Below, one piece after another: positions 6,521 to 13,983 of a stretch of DNA of 20,630 nt (positions are counted from its first letter, which is position 1; every line of letters begins with the position of its first letter). The translations under genes were made by a program, and so were the position numbers. The notes below the pieces were generated by a model. It ran no database searches. It worked only from the letters and a program-made list of their open reading frames with translations, and had not been told where the DNA came from. The stretch comes from a virus. The stretch is from IMG/VR virus record IMGVR_UViG_3300013099_000111, positions 1 to 20,630 of that record; one strand, 5' to 3'.

Positions 6521-6738
6521 TAGTTAGGGTTGTCTCTTTTACCTTCTTTGTCTAAACGATCTTCTAAAAAGTTGCTTATTAAATCGCGTTCACCAGGTGT
6601 TCTGAACATTAGATCATCGTAACTTATGCCACCACGCATGAAATAGCATATAGAAATCACATTTCTTACAATGTTTTCCGATTCTCTACCGAGAACCGTA
6701 TACATTTCAGTTATTCGGGTCATATTACCCGATGCCAT
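6517..6738 (-). CDS. Tail assembly chaperone, downstream (T-like) segment, probably made by -1 frameshift
   Basis: 73 codons after an ATG that shares one base with the stop of the gp26-type gene (TAATG). The region in front of this ATG is a run of nine T's plus CTTTA, with no purine-rich ribosome binding site, so independent initiation looks weak. A -1 slip on the T-run joins the upstream frame to this one through Ser-Leu-Met. The protein (RITEMYTVLGRESENIVRNV, then ICYFMRGGISYDDLMFRTP and a charged tail) is helical with a conserved-looking YFMRGG..YDDLM core. In many phages a G / G-T pair next to the tape measure gene chaperones that protein by a -1 frameshift; here the tape measure lies on the other side, divergent. 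The comparable T4 pair would be gp26 and gp51. The fusion is inferred; coupled re-initiation is the alternative. Confidence 0.7.
   Translation of the reverse strand: MASGNMTRITEMYTVLGRESENIVRNVISICYFMRGGISYDDLMFRTPGERDLISNFLEDRLDKEGKRDNPNY
6679..6698 (-). promoter_or_regulatory. Stem-loop downstream of the slippery site (second)
   Basis: On the minus strand CGGTTCTC and GAGAATCG pair over 8 bp (one G-U) around a GGTA tetraloop. It lies 45 bases past the T-run, inside the downstream segment. It may add to a frameshift-stimulating structure or be incidental. Confidence 0.35.
6715..6732 (-). promoter_or_regulatory. Stem-loop just downstream of the T9 slippery site
   Basis: On the minus strand TCGGGT and ACCCGA form a perfect 6-bp stem around a 6-base loop, starting 11 bases after the T-run. 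The position is slightly longer than typical for a frameshift-stimulating hairpin but compatible. Confidence 0.45.
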
Positions 6739-7526
6739 TAAAGAAAAAAAAAGCTAACTGGATTCATTTCTGAAGTGATGTCCATTTCTTTTCCACAATC
6801 CTTACATTTGACGTTAGTTTGGAAGTTGGTTCCCCATTCAGATGTTTCCGTTACGAAATCTTTAATTTCTAACAATTGTTCAGGAGTTAAAACACCTACC
6901 CATTCAGCAATCATAGCATTATCTGAAATTTCGTCAACTTTTGTTACCATAGTAGCAACATTTGTTAACACACTTTTTTCCAATTCTTTCTCGTCTAATG
7001 TAGATGTATCCAATGATGCCTGATACATTTTTAACGCTGGCAAAAATTTAGGCGGTGATAACATAATTTCTTGTCCGTTCATAAGCGTTTTAGTGTATTC
7101 ACGCTTAATGCTGGTAGGGTCAATGTTTTTAGTGTTCTTGATGAAATTACTCATGTCAAGTTTGTACTTATGTTCTTTTCCCTTTGCACAATCGTGGGTA
7201 TATGTAATTTCGGTAGTATTCCCAAATGAAATTTTTCGTAAAGCTGTTAATATGTAATCAACATCGTTAGATAACAGTTCCGACGGTTTCAAAATTTGTG
7301 GAACGCATCTTCCAAACACTTCGATTATACCTTCTCCACTATAAAGTTTATCTGGTGATTTCAAAATGATTTCGTCCAAAGTTACCATAGGGTTGATATA
7401 AACCTCACCATTTTCCACGGCTTCATCTAATTCACCGTTTTTATAAAACAAACCGCCTGATGGTAATGTAAATGTTTCACCTGGCATACGGGCGCGTTCT
7501 AGTAACGGGTTAATATTCTTTTCCAT
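6738..7526 (-). CDS. gp26: T4 gp26 / T4_baseplate-family tail assembly protein (G-like chaperone)
   Basis: 262 aa. The N-terminal pattern FTLPSGGLFYKNGEL, VYINPMVTLDEIILKSPDKL, then FGRCVPQILKPSELLSNDVDYILTALR fits the T4_baseplate (gp26) family: LPS.G..Y, a 'P.T..DEI.L..P..L' strand-helix, a conserved Cys-Val-Pro, and an ILxALR helix. C-terminal CKDC (CKDCGKEMDI) with the earlier HDC could bind zinc. It ends NPVSFFFL, encoded by nine T's followed by CTTTAA. T4 gp26 is classed as a baseplate hub assembly component, and related proteins act as tail assembly chaperones. A CATAAATA late-box variant lies 30 bases upstream and the ribosome binding site is AAGAGA. The gene is divergent from the tape measure, its expected partner. 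Confidence 0.75.
   Translation of the reverse strand: MEKNINPLLERARMPGETFTLPSGGLFYKNGELDEAVENGEVYINPMVTLDEIILKSPDKLYSGEGIIEVFGRCVPQILKPSELLSNDVDYILTALRKISFGNTTEITYTHDCAKGKEHKYKLDMSNFIKNTKNIDPTSIKREYTKTLMNGQEIMLSPPKFLPALKMYQASLDTSTLDEKELEKSVLTNVATMVTKVDEISDNAMIAEWVGVLTPEQLLEIKDFVTETSEWGTNFQTNVKCKDCGKEMDITSEMNPVSFFFL
6744..6752 (-). promoter_or_regulatory. T9 slippery sequence for -1 programmed frameshift (or transcriptional slippage)
   Basis: On the minus strand the codons are AGC TTT TTT TTT CTT TAA, i.e. nine T's two codons before the stop. Tandem slippage of the last two TTT codons by -1 re-reads one T and gives TCT TTA ATG, entering the downstream 73-codon segment in frame and yielding a predicted 336-aa fusion. 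RNA polymerase slippage that adds one U would give the same frame. Confidence 0.65.
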
Positions 7527-7556
7527 TATTATTCTCTTAATAAGTTATTTGCTTCT

Positions 7557-7564
7557 ATTTATGT
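7557..7564 (-). promoter_or_regulatory. Late promoter variant (CATAAATA) for the gp26-type gene
   Basis: The minus strand reads CATAAATA, one base from the late consensus, 30 bases before the ATG at 7526, matching the spacing of the other late boxes. Confidence 0.55.
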
Positions 7565-7602
7565 TTCCCATTTTAAGCTGTTCTTAACTGTTTTGACATT
7601 TT

Positions 7603-7610
7603 GATAAATA
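7603..7610 (+). promoter_or_regulatory. Late promoter variant (GATAAATA) for the tape measure gene
   Basis: GATAAATA lies 30 bases before the ATG at 7641, with CGGAAG (7630-7635) as ribosome binding site. The same first-base variant precedes the portal gene. Confidence 0.6.
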
Positions 7611-7640
7611 ACTATATTACAAATAGTTACGGAAGCGATT

Positions 7641-10600
7641 ATGGCATCAGAAATACCTAAACAGACGGACATCGAATTCGCGGCAAAAATCTTTGCTAAA
7701 GAATTCCAGAAGAGCGGTATTGGCGGTCGTTCAGCAAACATTAGTAAAATTGATACTGCTAATTCTGGCGGTGCTATTGCCTCTAGTGGTGGTGAATCCA
7801 CCGATGTTCTTGCAGATCGTAAATTAAGTAAACTTAGAAATAAACTTTTAAAAGAAAACAATAAAGCTCTTCAAGACTATTACGATATTCTACAGAACAC
7901 TACTAGCGAAGAAAAACTTTCTACCGTTCAGAAAAAGAAACTTAGAAAAATCGAAGCGAAGTTACTTAAAGATGTTGATGTTTTAGGTGATGCTTTCTCT
8001 GAAACAGCTAAAGACTTTAAGAAGGGTAAACTAAAATCCAGTGATATTAAAAAATTCATTGGTGACGACATTTCCAAACTTAGCAAGAAAGTTGCAGAAG
8101 AAATAGAAGAAGCTGGTGAGGAAATTACCGACGGTATCACTGTAGTCGGTAGAGGGATAGAAGCGGCTGCTGGATTCTTAGATAATACTGTTAGTAACTT
8201 TGCTATCAAAGCTGGTGCAACTGCCACCGTTAAAAATTTCGTAGATCAATTAGGTAGCACTTTAAAATATGGTAGCTCCGTTGTTGACACGTTCGGGAAA
8301 TCATGGGACTCATTCAAGCTAGGTATATCACCTTCAGATTTATTAGAACTAGAGGCTAAAAATAAAAGATTAGTTGCTGGTATGGGTGGTGCTGAAAAAT
8401 TTGCAGACAAACTTAACGTAATTTCAGATCGAAACTTTAAAAACTATGGGGATTTAGGTGAAGCTGTTAAAGGTAGCACACAGGTTTTAACCGCTATGTC
8501 AATCGGTGGTATTAATGCTGGTGATGCAATGTTAATGTTGCAGAAAAGCTCCACAGGTTCGAAAGGCTTAACACAAACATTTAAAGAAATACAAGCGGCT
8601 ACAGGACAAACATTCGCAGAACAAGCGGCTGCAATGGAAGAGTATGTCAAAAATGACAACATTAGAAATCGTTTAATGGGTGCAAGCAACGGGGCTGAAC
8701 GTAGAGCTGTAGTAGAACGTGGTTTGGCTAATAAACGAATGCTGGTTGGATTAGGATTAACCGCTGAACAAGCATTAAGAGCTGGGGAAGCGTTACATGG
8801 CGTAGCAGGAATGGACCCTAAAGAACGCTTAAAGGAATCTTATAAAACCCAAGCAGTTATGGAAGCTATGGGTATAGAGAACGCTGATCTGGTGGCTAAA
8901 GGGCTGCGTATGGGTGGTTTAGATAAATTAGCCCCCAAAGAACAGGCGAAAGCTATGATAGCTGTTGCTGAACTGGAACAACAACAAGCCGGAGCAAGGT
9001 CTGGCGACGCTGGCGACGTTGGTAATCTAACCACAAACGCATTATATGGGAAACTTGGAAGTCAAATACAAAGTATGGCTAATGGGTTGGGTGATATAAA
9101 CTTAGGTGATAAAGAAACTGCGGAAGCACAAATACTTAGAGATATACAGGGGCAAAATGCCGACCAAAATAGTGTATTTGCGTCGTTAGCTACAAGTGCG
9201 CTTGAATACGGTCAGATGCTTACAACAGGTTTAGCAACAAATGGTTTATTGACTGGAATAGGTGCAACATTATTATATATCACTAAACTGATGATGATGA
9301 AAGCTGGGAAACGTGGTTTATTAGCCGGACTTGGCAAAATGTTTTCCGATAAGGGTAAAGGCTTGGGTGGTCTTATAGGTAGAGCCACAGATAAAGTTGT
9401 TGGAATGGGGAAAATTGCTGCTGGTGGAATAGGAAATATAGCGACTAATGCTGGTGGGTTGGTGGGAAGAGGGGCTGGAATGGCTTCTACCGCTGGTGGT
9501 AAGGTTGCTGGAATGGCTTCTGGTGCGGTTAAAGGTGCATCATCGGTAATGAACGCTGGTGGAAAAGCTGCTGGAATGGCTTCTGGTGTTGGAAAAGCTG
9601 CTGGAATGGCTTCTGGTGCGGTTAAAGGTGCTGGAATGGCTTCTGGTGCGGTTAAAGGTGCTGGAATGGCTTCTGGTGCGGTTAAAGGTGCTGTTACTGC
9701 TAGTAGTCTTGGAAAAATGGGACTTGGTGTACTCTCTAAGGGTGCTGGTATGTTGAAATTCTTAGGACCTATAGCAACATTAGGTAGTGCAGTATTTGGA
9801 GCTGTAGAAGGATTTAACGCTGCTGGCGAACACTTTAAAGGTAAAGAATTAACCGCTGGGATGAAAGCCGCATCAACGTTTGGTGGTGCTATCTCAAGCT
9901 TAACTTTCGGACTTGTAGATGCTGGAACCGTTGCTAAGGGTGTACATGGTATGCTCGGTGGTGATGGCGGTAAAGATAAAGACGCGCAAAAATTTGTCAG
10001 TGCTAAAAAAGGTGGTAGATTTTTCAAACCTGCCCCTCAAGAAACCTCAATGAAAGATGGGAAGTTTTATACTGGGTCTGGGGAAAACAAAAAACAAATA
10101 AAAGAAGATGAATTCTTTAAAATTAGAAATAGTCTTGGAAACAGAAGCCATGCTAATTATGTGAGTGGAGCGGTTTCGTCTAGTGGTAAAGGGGAAAACC
10201 GCATGGACTTTAGTGAAACCACTAAAGGATTGATGGCTGATAGACAGAAAATAAAAGTTAAAAAAATGTCGGAAGACGATTTTAATGGAATGATGGGGGA
10301 TGCTGGTGGTGATAAAAAATTAAGACAATTTTTGATTCAAGCACGATATGGAACCCGAACAACAATTAAAAATAAGAGCAAAAACCCCAAAAGTGGTGTA
10401 ACTGCCTCCGCGTCAACACTATCACCTGCAAGTATTGGTAAAGGTAAAGGTTCCACTCCATCTGGCTATTTTGCCGCTAACGAATATGAAGATGATGACC
10501 CTAGATTTGTTAAAAAGCGTCTACAAAGCATAAGTGCCAATTACGGAAACTTTTCGAAGGGTTCAGGAGCTAACACACAATCCATCAACAAAGGCGAATA

Positions 10601-11225
10601 TCTGGGACTTAAAGATGAATGGAACGTTCGAGATAGCGCAAAGCAAATGTCTAGTGATATTTTTGGTATGGATAGACACGATAATATGGGAGATTTTTCC
10701 CAGACTAGTGACTCTGCGCAAAGAAAAGGCGGTGGTAGACGAAGAAACCGTAAAAAAATAGGTAAACATAGAAAGAATATTAAAGGTATGTCAGAAGATG
10801 ATTTTAACACAGCTATGGGCGAAGCTGGCTCTGATTCTCAACTACGTCAATTCTTAATACAGTCGAGGTTTGCCGGACAAGAAGAATCAGGAAAAGTTTC
10901 ACCTATGGGTGGAAAATCTTCAACTATTCAAGCACCTATGGGAACAGGTAAATCTTTGAATACTAGCGCAGTAAGCGGCAACAAAGGTGCTAATAGCCTT
11001 AAAAAAGATAAAGGCAGTGAACCGTCTACACTTGAAATGTTAAACGAGAACACAGTTAAACAGAATGAACTATTACAAAAAATAGTAGATTCAAACGAAA
11101 AAGGTGTAAGTGTTAATGAGAAGCAACTTAAAACTTCTGACGAAATGAAACGTAATCAAGATGCTGCGTATATGGCATCAGATGAATATCAAAGTGATTT
11201 AGCGTTTGGTAACGCAGAATTTTAA
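7641..11225 (+). CDS. Tape measure-like tail protein with internal repeats
   Basis: 1194 aa, the longest protein here and about twice T4 gp29. Residues 1-170 are Lys/Glu-rich and helical. Residues about 205-500 form a conserved-looking helical core (ISPSDLLELEAKNKRLVAGM onwards). Hydrophobic stretches at about 520-548 and 703-727 flank a Gly/Ala/Ser/Met-rich repeat region (about 600-690) with the decapeptide GMASGAVKGA in tandem. The C-terminal third is hydrophilic and holds a duplicated module, MSEDDFN..MG-AG-D--LRQFLIQ-R at residue 876 and again at 1050. Length, composition, paired hydrophobic segments and position between tail assembly genes and portal all fit a tape measure, which sets tail length and enters the host envelope on injection. 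I see no lysozyme or peptidase motif. The assignment is inferred from these traits, not from a named family. Confidence 0.72.
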   Translation: MASEIPKQTDIEFAAKIFAKEFQKSGIGGRSANISKIDTANSGGAIASSGGESTDVLADRKLSKLRNKLLKENNKALQDYYDILQNTTSEEKLSTVQKKKLRKIEAKLLKDVDVLGDAFSETAKDFKKGKLKSSDIKKFIGDDISKLSKKVAEEIEEAGEEITDGITVVGRGIEAAAGFLDNTVSNFAIKAGATATVKNFVDQLGSTLKYGSSVVDTFGKSWDSFKLGISPSDLLELEAKNKRLVAGMGGAEKFADKLNVISDRNFKNYGDLGEAVKGSTQVLTAMSIGGINAGDAMLMLQKSSTGSKGLTQTFKEIQAATGQTFAEQAAAMEEYVKNDNIRNRLMGASNGAERRAVVERGLANKRMLVGLGLTAEQALRAGEALHGVAGMDPKERLKESYKTQAVMEAMGIENADLVAKGLRMGGLDKLAPKEQAKAMIAVAELEQQQAGARSGDAGDVGNLTTNALYGKLGSQIQSMANGLGDINLGDKETAEAQILRDIQGQNADQNSVFASLATSALEYGQMLTTGLATNGLLTGIGATLLYITKLMMMKAGKRGLLAGLGKMFSDKGKGLGGLIGRATDKVVGMGKIAAGGIGNIATNAGGLVGRGAGMASTAGGKVAGMASGAVKGASSVMNAGGKAAGMASGVGKAAGMASGAVKGAGMASGAVKGAGMASGAVKGAVTASSLGKMGLGVLSKGAGMLKFLGPIATLGSAVFGAVEGFNAAGEHFKGKELTAGMKAASTFGGAISSLTFGLVDAGTVAKGVHGMLGGDGGKDKDAQKFVSAKKGGRFFKPAPQETSMKDGKFYTGSGENKKQIKEDEFFKIRNSLGNRSHANYVSGAVSSSGKGENRMDFSETTKGLMADRQKIKVKKMSEDDFNGMMGDAGGDKKLRQFLIQARYGTRTTIKNKSKNPKSGVTASASTLSPASIGKGKGSTPSGYFAANEYEDDDPRFVKKRLQSISANYGNFSKGSGANTQSINKGEYLGLKDEWNVRDSAKQMSSDIFGMDRHDNMGDFSQTSDSAQRKGGGRRRNRKKIGKHRKNIKGMSEDDFNTAMGEAGSDSQLRQFLIQSRFAGQEESGKVSPMGGKSSTIQAPMGTGKSLNTSAVSGNKGANSLKKDKGSEPSTLEMLNENTVKQNELLQKIVDSNEKGVSVNEKQLKTSDEMKRNQDAAYMASDEYQSDLAFGNAEF
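9509..9690 (+). repeat. 30-bp direct repeats coding for GMASGAVKGA decapeptides
   Basis: Three perfect head-to-tail 30-bp copies occupy 9601-9630, 9631-9660 and 9661-9690. Another 30-base copy is at 9509-9538, and partly diverged copies lie near 9475 and 9570. The unit is a multiple of three, so copy number changes keep the tape measure frame. They are all within the coding sequence. Confidence 0.9.
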
Positions 11226-11229
11226 GATT

Positions 11230-11237
11230 GATAAATA
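11230..11237 (+). promoter_or_regulatory. Late promoter variant (GATAAATA) for the portal gene
   Basis: GATAAATA starts four bases after the tape measure stop and ends 30 bases before the portal ATG at 11268. Confidence 0.6.
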
Positions 11238-11267
11238 AACCGATAAGATAATTATAAGAGATACTAT

Positions 11268-12905
11268 ATGGCATCATCAAAATGGACTGGATTTTATAAG
11301 ATAATCCAACAACAACCTACATCAGCGGAAGTGACCGATAATCAACAGATCGGTTCACCAGGCTCTTATGGGAATTACAATTGGTATCATAAAATTATTC
11401 AAGGTTCGGCTTCACGCTTAGTTCGTTACCGCGAATGGGACTTGATGGATAATGACATCGACATTAGTAGAGCGTTAGATTTGATCGCTGAAGAAATGAT
11501 CGGTAACAACACCAAAGATGACGACCCTTTAATATTAGAAGTTGATGATATAAGTAATGCTGATGTGACAAACAACATGGTAGCTACACTTAAAGCTGCT
11601 TTGCGCCATTGGCAAAATATGCACGATTGGGAAAATCGTTTATTCAACCTTGCACGTTATACCGTGAAATACGGTGATGTGTTCTTTAGAAAAGTATCAG
11701 GTAAAACACGCTGGCAGTTTATACACCCTAAAGACGTTATATCAGCCGTGGTTAACTCGGAAGACGTTACTGATATACAAGGGTGGCAAATTAAAAATCA
11801 CCTCTTAGAAGCGAAAACCTCGTATGGTGTTCCATCATCCGGTGTAGGTGGTACAGAAGAGACAGAATTTTATCAGGATAGCGAAATCGTTAGATGTACG
11901 TTAAACGATGACATGAGTGATAATGCTCCGTTTGGTGAATCGGTTTTACGTCCAGTATACAGAACGTTTAAACAAAAAGAACTGTTGGAAGATGCTGTAG
12001 TTATCTACCGTATACAACGTGCGCCTGAACGTCGTGTGTTCTATATTGATGTAGGTAAAATGCCTCCACAACGTATTAAACAATATCTCGAACAAATTAA
12101 GAATGAGATTAAACAGAAAAAAATCCCAACGTTCAACGGTAATAACTCCGAGATCGAAGCGGTTTACAATCCACAATCACAAAACGAAGATTTTTTCTTA
12201 GCACAAAGAAGTGATGGTAAAGGTTCCAGAATTGAAACATTACCAGGTGGTCAAAACTTAGGTTCCATCGAAGATTTAGACTATTTTGGTGATAAAGTGT
12301 TTCGCGGTTTAAGAATCCCACTATCCTACATGAAAGAAGGTGATACTGGCGGTGCAGTTTTTAACGATGGAAAGCTTGGACAAAGTTACATTGTAGAACT
12401 AAGATTCTCTCTATATGTGCAAAGATTACAAGCATCTTTAGAACGTGTGATGGACGAAGAGTTTAAATCGTATCTAAGGTCTATTGGTATCAACTTTGAC
12501 AACAATACATTCAAAATCAAATTACCAGAACCTTCAAACTTTGGCAAGTATCGTGAACAAGAAATGGATGCAGCGTTGTTAGGTATGTTCGGTAGTGCTG
12601 ACGCTTTACCATACTTAGCTAAGAAATTCTCTATGAAACGTTACTTGAAATTAACTGACGAAGAGATATTAGAAAACGAACGTATGAAACTTATAGAAAT
12701 GGGTGAAAATCCAGACAACTATGACCCTTCTGTATTAGGTAAAATATATTCTCCTGAAACTATGGGAATGGAAGGTGACATGGGTGGCGGTATGGGTGAC
12801 ATGGGTGGCGGTGATCTTTCTGCTGGCGACCTTATGACTCCTGATGGTGCTGGTGGGGAAGGTGAAATAGCTGCTGGTGGTGGAGAAGATTTAGGCGGTT
12901 TATAA
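11268..12905 (+). CDS. gp20: Portal vertex protein, T4 gp20 type
   Basis: 545 aa, close to T4 gp20 (524 aa). Hallmarks are the N-terminal YREWDLMDNDIDISRALDLI segment followed by AEEMIGNN; the middle block VVIYRIQRAPERRVFYIDVG with MPPQRIKQYLEQIKNEIKQK; an ETLPGGQNLGSIEDLDYF stretch; then FRGLRIPLSYMKEGD and the LRFSLYVQRLQASLERVM helix. These follow the gp20 pattern in order. Twelve copies form the ring at one capsid vertex through which DNA is packaged and ejected and where the neck attaches. The last about 45 residues are a Gly/Met/Asp-rich low-complexity tail not needed for the core fold. A GATAAATA late box and a TAAGAG ribosome binding site precede the gene. The next gene starts a differently regulated unit. 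Confidence 0.93.
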   Translation: MASSKWTGFYKIIQQQPTSAEVTDNQQIGSPGSYGNYNWYHKIIQGSASRLVRYREWDLMDNDIDISRALDLIAEEMIGNNTKDDDPLILEVDDISNADVTNNMVATLKAALRHWQNMHDWENRLFNLARYTVKYGDVFFRKVSGKTRWQFIHPKDVISAVVNSEDVTDIQGWQIKNHLLEAKTSYGVPSSGVGGTEETEFYQDSEIVRCTLNDDMSDNAPFGESVLRPVYRTFKQKELLEDAVVIYRIQRAPERRVFYIDVGKMPPQRIKQYLEQIKNEIKQKKIPTFNGNNSEIEAVYNPQSQNEDFFLAQRSDGKGSRIETLPGGQNLGSIEDLDYFGDKVFRGLRIPLSYMKEGDTGGAVFNDGKLGQSYIVELRFSLYVQRLQASLERVMDEEFKSYLRSIGINFDNNTFKIKLPEPSNFGKYREQEMDAALLGMFGSADALPYLAKKFSMKRYLKLTDEEILENERMKLIEMGENPDNYDPSVLGKIYSPETMGMEGDMGGGMGDMGGGDLSAGDLMTPDGAGGEGEIAAGGGEDLGGL

Positions 12906-12914
12906 AAATAAAGC

Positions 12915-12944
12915 TTGACAAACATTAGAATATCTTGTTATTAT
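12915..12944 (+). promoter_or_regulatory. Strong sigma70-like early promoter for the replication operon
   Basis: TTGACA (12915-12920), an 18-base spacer and TATTAT (12939-12944), with TG one base before the -10 (extended -10). It is the only exact TTGACA with a properly spaced -10 noticed on the plus strand. A TATAAT three bases further on (12942-12947) is too far from the -35 to be preferred. It lies in the short gap after portal, with no terminator before it. Confidence 0.75.
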
Positions 12945-12985
12945 AATCTATTGGTATTATAATAATAAAAAGAAGGACTACCAGT

Positions 12986-13471
12986 TTGATAATTTTCGAT
13001 GAAAACATGGAGCCAGTTATATTTGACACTGTGCTGACTCCTACCCACGTAGAATATTTCTACACACTAAATTTGGATATAATAGACGTAACGTTATCAC
13101 CATTGTTAGCGTTAGAAGAAATCGTTTCACCAGCTTTTTTAGTTGAGATAAACGGTTTCAGCTTTTATTTACCCACAAGCTATCACGTTTTAGTTTACTC
13201 TGATGAAACTTCTCAAGTTGACACAGTTAAAATCCACGAACTCACCAACACAGATTTTTTGGTGTTTGGGTATGATTCGATAACGGATAAAGTTGTACCC
13301 ATAAAACTAAAAATAATGGATTATGTCCCAGAATATAAATTCACGTCACCTCTGCTTTACAAAAATCAAATGTTGTGTCATCCTATCTCACCTAATCGTT
13401 GGATAAACATAACACCTTTCGACCAGTATAAAATGATAACAAATAAAGTCATTGGCGACTTTATGGTATAA
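12986..13471 (+). CDS. Conserved phage protein of unknown function, TTG start (161 aa)
   Basis: I accept the TTG at 12986 because AGAAGGA (12971-12977) sits eight bases upstream; the first in-frame ATG (13007) has no ribosome binding site. The protein is rich in beta-prone residues. Its central and C-terminal blocks FYLPTSYHVLVYSDE, HELTNTDFLVFGYD and YKNQMLCHPISPNRWINITP resemble a family I have seen in many large phages (LPxxYxxLVYxxETxxxD...LNKHQMLCHPIGPxxW), always without function. There is a single cysteine and no membrane segment. It is the first gene of the early-type operon with a strong sigma70-like promoter, so it should be made immediately after infection. It could be a regulator or virion-linked protein, but I cannot choose. 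Confidence 0.65.
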   Translation: MIIFDENMEPVIFDTVLTPTHVEYFYTLNLDIIDVTLSPLLALEEIVSPAFLVEINGFSFYLPTSYHVLVYSDETSQVDTVKIHELTNTDFLVFGYDSITDKVVPIKLKIMDYVPEYKFTSPLLYKNQMLCHPISPNRWINITPFDQYKMITNKVIGDFMV

Positions 13472-13472
13472 C

Positions 13473-13490
13473 AATAATAATAATAATAAA
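13473..13490 (+). repeat. (AAT)n microsatellite in the ribosome binding region
   Basis: Five AAT units plus AAA fill almost the whole 23-base gap between two genes, where a ribosome binding site would be expected. There is no Shine-Dalgarno in the gap. The repeat may be an unstructured A/U-rich translation enhancer or simply drift. Confidence 0.7.
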
Positions 13491-13494
13491 AACT

Positions 13495-13983
13495 ATGATA
13501 GAAGAACATGAAATGACAGCGGAAAGCTTGGTGGTAAGTAACACGCCTATAATAGATGATATAGTTGCACTAGCCCCTAAAAAAGCACGAAAAGTACGAA
13601 AAGCTAAGGTTAAACTTAAAGAAAGAACACTCGAAGAGTTTAAAAATTGGCTGGAAGGTTTAGAAGAATTTCAAGATTCGGATTGGATACCAAACGCTGA
13701 ACAATGGTCAACGATTAGGAGCAGTATAACTCTTATCAAAGAAGAAGAATACTATGATGAACCTACGGGGTATCAACCTCCACAGTCTGCACCAGTTGCG
13801 CAACATCAAACTCCACACAATCAACAAATTGTTAACAGTGTTCCAGCACCCATACAGTCGGAACCGTTATCATCATCCCAAATAGAAAATATGGTGCAAC
13901 AGGCTAAAGCAAGTTCTGGTATGGGTGATGCTGTACCAGCCAAAACGGGTGCATCCAACGGAACTGGTGACGAATTTGTTTAA
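13495..13983 (+). CDS. Phage protein with WLEGLEEFQ..DWIP..EQW motif, function unknown (162 aa)
   Basis: The N-terminal 40 residues are disordered and basic (KKARKVRKAKVKLKE). Residues about 45-80 hold a conserved-looking helical motif, LEEFKNWLEGLEEFQDSDWI followed by NAEQWSTIRSSI, which I recall from short proteins of other large phages. The remainder (about 85-160) is Gln/Pro/Ser-rich and probably disordered. The ATG at 13495 has no Shine-Dalgarno, only an AAT repeat. The ATG at 13513 has AGAAGAA in front and may be the true start (156 aa). The tail overlaps the start of the Pol III alpha-like gene. The form suggests a small adaptor binding a partner through the central helix; no activity can be read from the sequence. 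Confidence 0.6.
   Translation: MIEEHEMTAESLVVSNTPIIDDIVALAPKKARKVRKAKVKLKERTLEEFKNWLEGLEEFQDSDWIPNAEQWSTIRSSITLIKEEEYYDEPTGYQPPQSAPVAQHQTPHNQQIVNSVPAPIQSEPLSSSQIENMVQQAKASSGMGDAVPAKTGASNGTGDEFV

Noticed and set aside
7593-7618. TTGACA at 7593 upstream of the tape measure as a possible sigma70 promoter
   Set aside because: The best -10-like sequence (TATATT at 7613-7618) is only 14 bases away; the GATAAATA late box in the same gap fits better.
7609-7629. 7-bp inverted repeat (TAACTAT / ATAGTTA) just before the tape measure ribosome binding site
   Set aside because: A transcript from the late box would start about inside the left arm, so the full hairpin is unlikely to form in the mRNA; probably an AT-rich coincidence.
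9601-9690. Tandem repeats considered as a CRISPR array
   Set aside because: The copies are contiguous with no unique spacers and encode protein in frame.
9212-10027. Long minus-strand open frame (271 codons, Pro/Ala-rich) opposite the tape measure
   Set aside because: Its composition is the reverse-complement shadow of the Gly/Ala/Ser repeat region; no promoter or ribosome binding site, and the plus-strand protein explains the DNA.
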